Shown here: positions 11,341 to 22,973 of the stretch, in pieces
How the letters are laid out: every line of letters starts with the position of its first letter
How positions within the stretch are numbered: position 1 is the stretch's first letter
Assembly (NCBI GenBank): GCA_029204225.1
Contig: CM055107.1
Coordinates: forward strand, 44,752,507 to 44,816,506
Direction of reading: 5' to 3'
From: Diphasiastrum complanatum
Taxonomy: Eukaryota; Streptophyta; Lycopodiopsida; Lycopodiales; Lycopodiaceae
DNA: 64,000 nucleotides
The notes under the pieces: model-generated
Databases searched by the model: none
What the model was told of the DNA's origin: nothing
What the model saw: the letters and a program-made list of their open reading frames with translations, nothing else
Position numbers and translations under genes: made by a program

Positions 11341-11704
11341 AATTTTACAAATCCCTCCAATTTACAGAAGCTGGATGTTGCAAATTTGTATAGAAATTTT
11401 TAAACCGCATTTCCTCTGATCCAGAACAACTTGGACAGTGGGCACATGAGCAATCATGAAACGTCCCAAAAACAGCCTTCATCATGTGCATTTGGTGACA
11501 TAATAAAGTCACACCACAGACAAAAGCGTGTATGCTCTCGCCATAGACCATTTGAAAAGACATCTTAATGAGACTACAGAAAATGTTCCTGCAATAATTA
11601 TGTAGGGCAGATCTGAAGTTGGAGCACTTTCAATATTTTTAACTTACGAGAACGTGTATGGCTTGATAGCGTGCGTAGTGTGCCAACAAATTGACACCTT
11701 ACAC

Positions 11705-14700
11705 TTAGGCATCTTCTTGTAGGTGCTGATTTACGTCACCCTGACTGTCCAATGGCATGTATTGTGCCATTATCGCCCTGATTTCAGAATCCATGTACGA
11801 CTGGAAAACAATTTAACAGAAACACAAGTTCATTAGTAGCGTGTTCCTGGCTCCACGGCTCCTCGTTGCATTAGGCTAGAGGATAAAGGAGAAGGGAATT
11901 TTAGAAAAAATATAAAATGCAATGGGAAAAGAAACGAAAAAATCTGCACTGGAGGACGAAAGTATCGTTCATACATGCCACCGATTATTAACTTACCCGA
12001 AGTCTATACTTGTAAACAATATAGCCAGCCACAGCGGCCACGGCCAATGCTGCCAGGACTATCAGTGCAACTACCCAACTCACCCTTGAGGCTGAAGCTT
12101 TTTCTCCTGTTTGAGTATTTATTCAAATCAAGCTCTTAGAACAGAACTACATGCCATATATATGAAATGTTTGATCAACATGATCGGAAACGAGGTGTTC
12201 TCATTTCTAATTTACTTACTGAGGCAGGTGTCATGTTCTTTAATGTACAGAAGACCCTTCTGACATTGGCAATCGTAGCTTCCCCAGGTGTTCTTGCAGG
12301 TGCATTCAGGACATTGGCAAGCAATACCTTCTTTGCATTCATCAACATCTACACAAATGCCAAAATGAATGCAAAGCATCAATTTATTATCTAAAGACTT
12401 GACGCAGCAAGAAAACCCTGCATCAGGAGTATTTTCAGTCAATTGGTGATGGTGTATAGAGCCATACCGTCACAAGACTGGATGCCATCACCTCTAAAGC
12501 CACTGGGACATTGGCATCCACTGAGCTCCGTAGCCTGCGAACAAAAGGAAATCGTTGATAAGTAGGATGGCAGCTGGAATGTCCTTGTGCGCTTCTGAGC
12601 ACCCTTTGAATGTGCAAGCCCTTCAAGATGTTCTTGCAAATACTCACCGAACAAGCTGAGAAAGTGGAACCGTTTTGAGTCTTCTGCCAGCAACCTCCGT
12701 TATCTAAATTGCATCTTCCTAGGCCGAAAGCTACACACAACCAGAATAAAATACAAATTTTCATGTCAACGCCCCACAACTAAGTGGTGAAAATTTGAAG
12801 CAAAGGCACCGAGCAATCTTCCATGTATTTTTTGCATGTTAATCCCACTTTGAACTCAACCCTTCATCCTTGAGCAGGATCACTGATGTCAGTTGCTCAA
12901 ACTTGAAGAACTCCAAATTAGAACTCATGGAATTTCCACAAAAAAAGGATTCTCGCTTTTACTAGTTACTTCAAGACTCCTACCTAACTTGTGTACAGAG
13001 AACTTCAAGAAAGTTTCTGAAGGTGAAGCTCAAGTTGCAAGCCATCAGGAAAAACCTATAGCATGAGTAACATTCCTCGTTCATCCTTACTTATTCCAGA
13101 GAAGGACGAGAAAGTGAAATGTTGGATAACTATCTGTAAATCAGAATAAAGGGTGTGTCAAAACCCGTATCTCAATCAATCGTGTGCAGTAAGGAGGATC
13201 ATCAGAACTTATGAGACACATTTTTTTAAGTTCATGACGTGGAAAAACTAGGTATGACTTGTCAATCAACGTCATTTGATGCCAACCAGTTTCTGACATC
13301 TGTAAAAGGAATGAAATGAAACCAAAACCCAGGAATGCAAAAGGGAAGAAGGCTTAAATAAAGTCCCATTACAAGCTATAAATTCCATTTCGACTGAAAA
13401 ACCCATAAGCAATGGCCCATGCAGCCCCAAAGAACATTTCAATTACAGGCTGCAAAGCAGATGCCATGTATCCAATTGCAAATTCAAAACTCGAAAACAA
13501 ATCTTTGTTCTAAAGGACACACAGCTATTTTCACCTGTGCAGTTATTATAGCCATCTCCCAGGAACTGAACGCCCTGGACCAAGGGGCACTCACAGATTC
13601 TCCCTCTAAATGTATCCTGTTGTCAATTCAATCACCGAGACATGATGTCACTGATGTTGTGGAATAGATAAAATGCTAATATGCAAGGATAGTAATCCCT
13701 AAACCAGACTACATTTATCAGGTCAAATTTAAACAAGGAACCTAAGGTGGACATAAAAGTCATGATATTATCTTCAAGCTCATAGATGATTGAGCTTGAT
13801 CTTTAATAAGGTTTGAGTAATACAGAAAAAACTAAAAGGTATAACCAGTTAGAAATCAGAAGAATATGCAAAATGGCACAGAGGATTGAACATAGAAATA
13901 TTCTGATATCCCAAGTAAAGCGTTAGGGTTTCAGAAGAGAGAATGAAGATGTAGTAGTTACTCATTGCAGATTTCTATTCCATTATAAAGTGAAGTGTAT
14001 AAATACATTTCACTTGGAGACTTGTAAGTTGTTTGATATTCAGCGAAGAAAGAGCATGAATGGAAAAAGCTCTTAACTCTCCAGAATCAGGGGCAAATGA
14101 ACACTGAGAGCACCAGTTCATGAGTATTTCAATGAAGCCAGTGGGCTATAATTAATCACAGCCCCTGCCTGAATTTGAGCACAAATGTCTGTAACTCACT
14201 TCATAAGGTCAGTCAAAACGTTCATGAAGTGATGAATTATATAATATCCTTGCATTTTGTTAAGTTTGAACAGGAAATGGATCTTACAACGTAACAACCA
14301 GAATTGCAAAAACAGGTAATAAGATTGCACTTAGATAGTTCATACGAAATGTTATGCTGCTCATTGATGTAAATGGGATGACTAATGAGTAAAGAGGCGA
14401 CATGTCTTTAGTATTATCTAGGGTAATTTCATAAAACCAAACAATTCTAGCTCAACATGTCTGAGCAAGTGCTAGCATGTACATGCAGATACCCATTCAT
14501 GTTCCACAGACCAATAATAAGGTATATATGTAGGCTCTGCAGACCTATTTAATCTTTCAGTATATCAGAGCACAGTCTTATAATTGGAAATAAGAACCAT
14601 GCGTGAAGCAGATTAGTAGTTAGGAGATGTGAAGATGCTTCCGTACCTACCAAAAGTTTACAAATTTGAATAACATGTTTGAATGGACCGTAAATAGCTC

Positions 14701-16882
14701 AATGCAAAAAAAATATTTCAGACTTTAATGAAAGATAGAGTCCACTGTTCAATTATTATGCAACTGGGAGCTCGTGACTTTGAGTATATTGAAGATTCTT
14801 TCAATTAGATGTGGTATTTGTCCAGTTCAACAGTTTAGCCTATTGCTTACCTTGCAAGCTGTCACATTAGCTTTTGGATCCTCCCAACAACCGCCATTGT
14901 TCGTAAGGCACTCGTTTGTCTCAATACCTGAAAGTTTTACGTTAAAATTCTCCGCTATACCAAACGGTAGGCGTCCAACATACGAGTCATTTTCAGAAGA
15001 GCTGAAAGTAGCGTTTAGTCTGCTTACCATCGCTTAGACAAACAGGTGGCTCTGTTGTCTCCTTAAATCCTGAACATAAAGCTTTAAGCACAGCTCCTTT
15101 GTCCAGCTTTCCTAAACCATCGATCGGATGAAATCGTTTATCAAGGTCGTGCAGTTGAGAGAGCCTTAAATTTCAAACTAACTGGTTTCAGTGCGCAGGT
15201 TAATGTACCTCTGTACTGCCTTTGGTTTATAATCAACGTTGGCAGCATTGTCACATCTCCCCTGGAGCCATGTCCAACCTGCCATTTTCAAGCCAAATGT
15301 TTTTAAACTGCTCCGAAACCCTGAAGGTTTTTCATAATTGTACATGGTTTGGGGATGCTATCTCATTCTATCTGTGTAATATTGCAAAAAAGCAAGCAGT
15401 TTTAATTGTTCGGATGTTCGAACTGTCTTTTAAAATCTGTAAAGCGAAAGATATATATTAAAGAAAAGATAATCGACCTACCTGTGAATCTTGCTCTGCT
15501 TTCAATATAGGATTGTCCTCATCTGCTTCTGGATCCCCCATGCATTCATGAGTGCTATTCAAAGAAAGTCCTGTCAAGATACATACTTTCAGTCAAAATT
15601 TTCATACTAAGTCGAGAAATTGAGGATTTTATATTTTAAAAATGATTCGAAAACTTTGCCCAGAGACGGCCTGGACTATGCATGTCAAGGAAAGACTTAC
15701 ATGGACAAGCAAATGAAACAACGAAAGGAATAAAAAGTTGCCGGTACCTAAAGACCATAAAACTTCTTGCGCACAATCTTCGTTGTATTTCTGCTCCTTC
15801 ATAGGGCACCTGATTTGGAAATCGGTGACATAATCCCACCAGACCCAAGGTTTCTGCATCTCGGTTGCGACCTTATAGACACAAAGCTGTCTAAGGTTTT
15901 CTTTAACGACATCTTTTCCATCGTAACCTTGTGTGAAGTCTTGCTCAGGATCTGGCGCACAATACCGTCCATGGTTGATGCACTGAGACTGGCATTGTTT
16001 GCTTAGAACGAAAGCGTGTGGACAAAACCACGTAATGTAGTGTGGCGTGAATAAGGTATAACCACCTTGTTCCAAAATCTGTGCAGCGCCTTTAAAATTT
16101 TTCACAAACTCCGTCTGCCTGTCACACTTTTGTCCGCACTCGTCATTGCTGTTTGTCCAGAACTCGTATTCAACTCTATCATCTGGATGCGGCAATGACT
16201 CTCTCCAATCTAGATACATATTTACCATTTCTCCAGAGCTTACAGCTTTTTTGAGGGCATCTCCGAATTGCCTGTCGATTAATGCCGATGGAATTGTAAT
16301 ATTCTGCACATAGGACGCCGAGGAACTGCTGTCCTCAGGAGAGTCCATGGTAATTAAAGGTTCGTTTCTATCATCAGCTACAAGCACAGCCGCTGCACCC
16401 GATTTCTGTGCATTCCACACCTTGAAGGCAAAATAACAATCTGCAATTTCATGGAACAAGATTTCAAATCATCTATGAAAGAGAAATTTCAACTTTCTAA
16501 CTTCTGCACAGATAAGTCTTCTCGAATTCGTGCAGCGATTTCCTCAAAACGTACCTCCTCGATCCACGAGAACTATCGCTGGAAGCCCCCCCCCAGTTGT
16601 TGACTTGAAAGAAATGTTGAAGTTAGTGTAATCTTTGCAGCCATTGGAAGCTGCCTCAGGATATATAACTGTGCCAGCCATAACGCCTCCATACTGAGGC
16701 ACGCCAAAATTACCAATGGCGCTGTCGTATACACCTTTCAAGGATTCTGGAGATGTCACACGTAGACTGTTCTTTTCAACCAAAAACTTACCAACAACAT
16801 GCACAGTGAGTATTGGAATTACAATTGCATACACATACACCAGTCCCACGAACTGTCTTGTGTGTCGCAAACGCTGGTCCAT
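11705..16882 (-). CDS. VSR: Vacuolar sorting receptor (VSR/BP-80 type), 12 exons
   Basis: Type I membrane receptor that binds vacuolar sorting signals of soluble cargo and carries it from Golgi/TGN toward the prevacuolar compartment. My exons (descending): 16,882-16,555; 16,440-15,748; 15,570-15,482; 15,278-15,209; 15,111-15,028; 14,927-14,851; 13,616-13,535; 12,730-12,648; 12,534-12,468; 12,348-12,220; 12,106-11,997; 11,800-11,705. All introns are GT-AG, and the sum is 1,908 nt, 635 residues, close to the usual ~620-630. Order: signal peptide (~1-30), PA domain (VEKNSLRV … VDRGDCYFAF … [18 protein letters not shown]), central region ([20 protein letters not shown]), Cys-rich EGF repeats (~420-567, with NNGGCW, DNGGCW and DVDECKEG), one membrane helix (~576-599), and a short tail with the sorting motif YMPL (618-621). 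N-glycosylation sequons include NIT, NIS and NVT. No stop or frameshift disrupts it. Start: an upstream in-frame Met at 16,909 exists, but a good 3' splice site (CTTGTATTTCAG) ends two bases before the chosen ATG, suggesting a 5' UTR intron. Confidence 0.93.
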
Positions 16883-16884
16883 AA

Positions 16885-16900
16885 CTGAAATACAAGAAAG
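16885..16900 (-). other. Probable 3' splice site of a 5' UTR intron
   Basis: On the minus strand a pyrimidine-rich CTTTCTTGTATTTCAG lies directly upstream of TT-ATG of the receptor gene. This is a strong acceptor consensus and implies that the leader is spliced. The donor was not resolved; GGTGAAG near 17,188 is one possibility. Confidence 0.45.
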
Positions 16901-17236
16901 ATTTTGCAAAACTACAAATCTTCCTCACAAACAAACTCTTTCAGGTGACAGTATTTCCTGAGAAAGAAAATCTCGACTCAAATCCGACGCTACCAGGTGC
17001 AGCATTCCGGTTCAAAATATCTGTGAGCATCATTAAGAGCATGATCAAAGACAGAGCGAATCAAACCTTTCTCATTATCTATTTCTTTGCGTACACGCAT
17101 TCAGAAATTGCTATGATTGCACCAAACTGCTATGATTCACCACAAAAATCATCTCAAAATACCATAATATACAAATCCAATTCACGCTTCACCTAAACAT
17201 TGAGTTAAAACTGGCGATGGCGAGGTCAGAGAGGTG

Positions 17237-17290
17237 ATCGAGGCAGAGAAGCTCGAGATCGATCGAGCGATCAATGAACGATCGATCGAG

Positions 17291-17334
<44 letters not shown>
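17237..17334 (-). promoter_or_regulatory. (CT)n tract and GATCGA repeats upstream of the receptor gene
   Basis: A run of GATCGA-like units (17,237-17,293) is followed by about 20 GA dinucleotides (17,294-17,334). Read in the gene's direction it is a (CT)n block about 410-450 bases upstream of the ATG. CT/GA stretches are common in plant core promoters and 5' UTRs and are bound by BPC/GAGA-binding proteins. That is family knowledge; a role here is inference. Confidence 0.45.
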
Positions 17335-17337
<3 letters not shown>

Positions 17338-17339
17338 GT

Positions 17340-19440
17340 CAAACGACCGCCTAATGTGACGCCTGGCCAGGGGAATACGTGACTACGTGCCCTACACGCA
17401 CACGGCAAAGAGTGAGGCCTTTAGCAAAGGGCTTATTAATGAATGCTCTCTATCAACATAAACAGGCCTTGATCCAAATATTAAAATTATGGTGTTGGTG
17501 GTGACGCCTTTGATTCTCTTTTTTTTTTTCATGAAGGCATCTTTTGTAAGCCATCTTGTAGGGGTTGGTAGCAAAAATGAGGTGTTCCTTGATTTATTAT
17601 CAATTTGTAGCTCAAGTGTCACGCCACTTTTTGCATAAGGCAAGGAGTTGAGGCCAAGGTAGGTTTGTAAATTGTCATCATGATGCATAGAATCATTGCT
17701 TTGATCTTTGAAGGTAAGTTCATGTCAATTGCTCCTGGGTTCAGTCAAAATGGAGCCCCTCAAGAATAGAGAACTAGATGTGGATGTTTTCCCCGGATGG
17801 GACACGTCTAGATTTTGTTAAATTGTATACCCCACCACCCTCCTTTTTCACATGCACACAAACCATTTACATGATATTTGTGTATTGCATTGTTGTTTAG
17901 AATTTTCTTATCTCTTAGCATATTCATGTTTGGGATTTGCTTTTGCACAAAGAATAGAATTATTTCGTTATACATCAAACACTCTTCAAAAAAAAGAAAT
18001 AGTTATGCCATGAGTCTATGACATGAAGACTTGGAGGAGACGCCCACATCAAAACAATGATGGAGATGGATATGGTAGTAGCTATGGAGAATACAAACAA
18101 GGAGGCTCTCAATTTAGTGTCGAAGACACCAACACATACAACAATGATGGCAAATGCAAGGAGTCGAATAAGTAGGACAACATAATTATGTCTAATACAC
18201 TTGAGAGACCAATGTACCTCCATGAGAGCAAATCAATATGAGTAATTCATATTATGTCAATATCACATGCTTAAATAAAATAAAGATCTCTTGCTAGAAA
18301 ATTGTAGATCATTTATCTTTGCCAATTAGCGATGTAGATTGATGAAGAAATGCCTTGCCCCAAATCAGTAAGTAACAATTAATCTTTGATGTTTAAAATT
18401 TTCACATTCACTTTTTTAAAGAGAACATACTTGCAAATTATGTGTTAGGTGCTTTCATTTCCCTTTTGGTGATTGTTGAAATTAGAGCACTTCGACGAGA
18501 TAGAAAAAACAAGAGATCATGGAGTACTATGAAAAGTAACTACCATACTTATAATACATTTTTTAACCTTAAAACAAAAAAATCTTTGCAACTATGAGCA
18601 ATGTACTCTTCATATTGCCGTAGATGTTCTGTCTTGCTAAAAAATTTCACCCTTTGCATTGTCTGCATTGAAACAAATGCTTTCATCATACTCCCTTTTA
18701 CACTAATTCCATGTTGCAATGATAATGATAACTAGCTTTATTTTGCAAGATAATTTGCATAAAATTTATTCTTTTATCAAATTCGTCCTGATTGCAAATA
18801 CAAAGCACCTTCAACGGATGCCATAAAAATTGGATGTTGAAACTAGTAATGATGATAAATTTAAAAGTTTATCAATTTTTTATTTTCTTTTTCATTCCTT
18901 CATACATGTGACACATTGTATAGAAAGATATTAATGTTTGCATCAATTTTTCCTCATGTAGATATGCATTGGGGCCAAGGCCTTACACAATTAATAATCT
19001 TATTAACAAGATAATAAACATTGATTTTGAATCATTTTGCCATTAGATGACGATTTAGTTGATGTTGACCTTCTTTATATCACGAGCCACTATACACCTA
19101 ATGTGAATACCGTCGTGAAACCCTCCACACATGATGTGGGAGTTATGCACCTTCCCACACCTCAAATTGATTCCAAGCACTCCACCAAATCTCATGTGAA
19201 TCCTAACATAGATTCTATTCACACATAGAATTCATCCATCTCACAACACTCTATGTATATTCTACTCACCCTTCTATCGCATCTACCTCATTAATAAAAT
19301 TAATGTGATTTTTAATTTTTTTAAAAAAAGATTAAAATAATGTGACATATTGTCAGTTTGTTCAAAATAGTTTAAATTCAATGATCTTTGAAGACTCCCC
19401 CTCCCCTCACAGGAAAGCATTAGTTAAATTTTTTATCACA
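17340..19440. other. Intergenic, no confident gene
   Basis: No domain-bearing frame. A minus-strand 82-codon frame (18,223-17,975) is hydrophobic, with two or three possible membrane segments, but has no family match I can defend and no neighbours that support it. The rest is AT-rich sequence. Confidence 0.5.
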
Positions 19441-19446
19441 TATATA

Positions 19447-19622
<176 letters not shown>

Positions 19623-19890
19623 CATTCATGTTTGGTTTGATGTGGTATCAAAATATTTATGGGAGACATCGTTTTCATATTGGAGTCATATGTACATGAT
19701 TAAGTTCAATGAGTGTTTTTCTAATGTTGGTTTGGTTTATTTCTTTGACTAGCATTGATGTCTTATTGAATAATGTTTATTTTCTTTGACTAGCATTAAC
19801 ACCCCCTTGAACATCAATGTCATATGTAGGACCCCAATGCTATCAGGATGACTTGCATACTTTGTGTTGTCACCAACAAAGAATATAAAT

Positions 19891-20253
19891 ATGCAGTGTA
19901 AATGCCAAAGCTTGTTCTTTGGAAGAAAGACACATGCAAGGGAGAAAAATGCTCCAAATGCCCATCATAAGTACATCAATAGTAACAATATACATCTAGA
20001 TATAGATGACAATATCGACACATTCACAAATAGTTTCAATAGTCTTATTGTAATCTTGAAAACACCACCAATGGAAAGATACAAAATTTTAATTAGAAAT
20101 GTGAAAGGTGCAAACACAATGATATGTGAGATCAAAGCTATCAAATGTGGTGAAAAGCTATTCATCGAATATAGCTACAATCTTCCTTTGCCAAGACATG
20201 TATCGTCGGACATTTGGTTAATAAGTCTGAGGGCATTAGCATCTTGTGCATAA
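19891..20253 (+). CDS. Hypothetical ORF, weak SET-tail resemblance
   Basis: A continuous frame of up to 121 codons, starting at the Met of MQCKCQSLFFG or upstream of it. Its middle is Asn/Ile-rich (DIDDNIDTFTNSFNSL). The C-terminal part NTMICEIKAIKCGEKLFIEY vaguely recalls the end of SET domains ('I-AI-I-GEEL-I-Y'), but the NHSC-type residues expected upstream are absent. It may be a fragment of a captured gene or chance. There is no supporting neighbour or promoter evidence, so function is unassigned. Confidence 0.2.
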   Translation: MQCKCQSLFFGRKTHAREKNAPNAHHKYINSNNIHLDIDDNIDTFTNSFNSLIVILKTPPMERYKILIRNVKGANTMICEIKAIKCGEKLFIEYSYNLPLPRHVSSDIWLISLRALASCA

Positions 20254-20759
20254 AAGCCCAACCAGTGATCACAACTAACAAAGTACTACAAGTTGTAGTT
20301 TAGAAATAGTTGACTTTGGTATTAGAACTAATCAAAATAAATTGGAGGCTTAAGGTTAAGTTAACAGTTGGAAGGGAATCATGCATATTATGTGAAGGCT
20401 CTTAACACTCCAATTAGAGTTAAATAAATCGTGTGCAGATTGACCTTGCTAATTTAGAACCACTAGAAAATTGGTGAAGGGATTGGATTATAACCCTTGC
20501 CATTTTTAAGTAGCCAACTTGTTGTTGAAGTGCGGATCTGAGCCTCCTTGTCTCTTGTCTTTTTCACTTATTTTTCCTGTAGGAAAAATGACAACAATTC
20601 TTCCTCAGAGAATACGATGAAAGTTTGAATAAATCAAACTAACATCAGTGTCTTCAATCGGGTATGCTTCTGATCTATGTACTAATAGAACAATTTTTGC
20701 CTTGATTGAATAAACGTGTGGAATTAAGAGACAACTTTAGACAATTTTAGACAATAAGA

Positions 20760-21440
20760 AACTATTGATCAAAAACAAATTTTTATAACTGTGAATCTGA
20801 ATCTGCGCACTTTGTTAGTAGAATCGAGATCTGTCTGATCAGGTGATTCGATGTGAAATCCAGCTTCCTTCGAATAACATAGTCCGTAGTCTTTTGTTTC
20901 GTGGAGATATTGTAGTACTCTCTTTGCTAACTTCCAATGCAATGATCTTGGGTTCTGATTATATTGGCTCAGCCTGTATACTACAAACTCTATATCAGGT
21001 CTGGTGTTGTTTGGTAGATATAACAATGATCCAATCAGCCTACGATAGGGTGTATTGGCCATTCACTTTTCTTCCTCGAGAGTCTGCAAACAATTTGTCT
21101 TGTTTAGTATTGTTCCAAGTATCATGGGAGTATGCACACCTTTGCATTCGAGCATGTTCAAGTCGTCAATGATCTTTTGAGTGTACTTTTGTTGGTGAAG
21201 ATACAACTTACCACCTTCAAAGTCTCTTTGAATCTACAAGCCTAGATAGATTTCAGCTTCTCCCAGGTCAACAATCTCAAATATCTCAGAATTGTCTCTT
21301 TTGACATCTGAAATTAACTTATCTCTTCTTGAGAAGATAAGTGTGTCATCAACATAAACAGCTAGAATGATTGTTTCATTTTGGACATGCTTGATTCTTG
21401 AGTTTGATTGGCTTGTTTGATTCTTGTTCGAATGTTTGAG
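20760..21440 (-). pseudogene. Copia J: RT C-terminal part, decayed
   Basis: The minus strand reads LAVYVDDTLIFSRRDKLISD (21,375-21,325), with the YVDD catalytic box intact. LGEAEIYLGL follows, then LYLHQQKYTQKIIDDLNMLE and PYRRLIGSLLYLPNNTRPDI, VVYRLSQYNQNPRSLHWKLA and KRVLQYLHETKDYGLCY, ending near 20,769. This is the thumb/connection part of copia reverse transcriptase. The finger/palm start, integrase and RNase H are absent, and several stops interrupt the frame. It lies in the same orientation as the gag remnant at 21,480-22,775. Confidence 0.8.
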
Positions 21441-21479
21441 TGATACAAATTTCTTTCTTTGTTGCCTTTAGCAACTAGG

Positions 21480-22775
21480 TTATCAAAATCTTCCTCAAAC
21501 AGTTTACAAGAGTTCTTTGTGAAGGTTACTGACATGCCTGTATCGACTACGGATAGAAGATCTTTGTCAAGAGTAGGAACATACAGAACTTCCTCCAGTT
21601 TCTTGTCACCCTGATTTGTGTCTAGCCACCAGTTCCATCTACCACTTGATTAGAACCGTCTCCAAGTATAATGAACCTCGAATAGTTTGTCTTCTTGTAC
21701 TCAGATAATATTTGTTTCGAGAAAATAAAATGTGAGGTGGATCCCAAATCAAGTACTACTTCTCAAATTTTTTAATTAGATGAACAACATAGATCAGCAC
21801 TAACATAAGCTGCTGAGTTCCTTGTCATCCTATCTTCTGCTGCTCTGGAGCATTATGCTTTGTCTTCGATATAGTTTGAATTTGAAGGTTCGCTTCAATT
21901 CTGCTCCTTTTTGTTTTTGGGATTCTAATAACAGTAGATTGCCTCATTTATGACAATGAATACATTCAATATTTAGATTTAACCAACACTTATCTTCTGT
22001 GTGACCTAATCTTTTGCATCTGTTGTAAATCTTTTTATCACCAGAATTTTTCTGTTGTTTTCCAAATTGTTGATCATTTGTCTTAGACTCATTCCTTTTA
22101 GACGACTCCCTCTTAAACTTAGACTTCTTAGAAGATTTATTCTTCTACTATAAATAGAGCACTTTCGGAATCAACATTGTCGTCATAGCGTTCACGAGCT
22201 TCTACTTCCTCTTTAACTTCGTCTATCACCTTTTGAAGTGTCATTGTCGCATCCTTCACCAATAAGGTTCGAGTTGTGTGGAATGACTTGGGTAGGGCCC
22301 AAAGAATATAACTAAGCTATTTTTTCTTTTAAATTGTGTCTTCTGTGCCAGAATTCTACAAGGAAATAAAAAGGTCTTTTATCTTTCGTACGAATGTGAT
22401 CAGGTCTTTGTAGTCCCACTATAGGTAAGTTAATTGGTCTTCCAAAAACATGATCTGATTACGAGATCGAGTCTCAATTTTGGTTTGCAATTCTTCTCAT
22501 AATTCTTTTGTGTTCAAAATTGATGTAAGATCTAGTATTATTGTCATGCACTGAAGACACAATAATTGCTATAGCTTTGTCATTTCTCAAACTCCATTCT
22601 CGAAGTTCTTTGTCAGAAGTACAATTATTGGCTTCTCCTCTATTGGTTCTACCCATTGCCATAGACCTTCGCCCTTCAATATGAGTGAAGTCTTTAATTT
22701 CCAAATCAAGTAGTTTGAACCTTCTGGATTTAAGATCGTAGTGATCTTAGCCTGAATATTGTTGATCGACGACAT
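21480..22775 (-). pseudogene. Copia J: gag and protease remnants
   Basis: Gag starts at 22,775 with MSSINNIQAKITTILNPEGS and continues NYLIWKLKTSLILKGEGLWQ, matching the N-termini of copia E and H (SSIQ-KI … F-AWKVK … LKGEGL). Further on are a K/E-rich stretch (LQKVIDEVKEEVEARERYDD), then a poor zinc-knuckle region near 22,000, then a protease-like VVLDLGSTSHFIFSKQ near 21,750 in which the catalytic DSG has become DLG. Multiple stops. Directly after the protease the sequence jumps to RT, so about 2 kb of integrase and RT is deleted. Confidence 0.75.
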
Positions 22776-22973
22776 CTGAGAGAGACAGAGTGTTATAAAC
22801 CAAAGATTAAGGAGTGAATTTGCAAAGTTGAGATTGTCGTCTATATGTCCATTATTCTAGATTTGTTCTAAAGTGGTAAGGTCGGGTCTACAAGCTTATT
22901 GATTGCTAGAAGACACTATAAGTTCAGATCTCTAAGTGAAACCATCTAGGTTTCAAGTGCATTTACACTAATA

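Noticed and set aside
11345-11563. Minus-strand Cys/His-rich frame just downstream of the receptor stop
   Set aside because: Probably 3' UTR; no zinc-finger spacing fits and no splice link to the gene is needed.
12167-12394. Plus-strand frame inside the receptor gene
   Set aside because: It overlaps exon 10 of the receptor on the opposite strand, whose EGF sequence and splice sites are clear; this is a shadow frame.
15767-16006. Plus-strand 79-codon frame
   Set aside because: Shadow of receptor exon 2; no domain.
17975-18223. Hydrophobic minus-strand 82-codon frame, considered as a membrane protein (SWEET-like)
   Set aside because: Only a vague likeness to one transporter segment; conserved motifs and further exons are missing.
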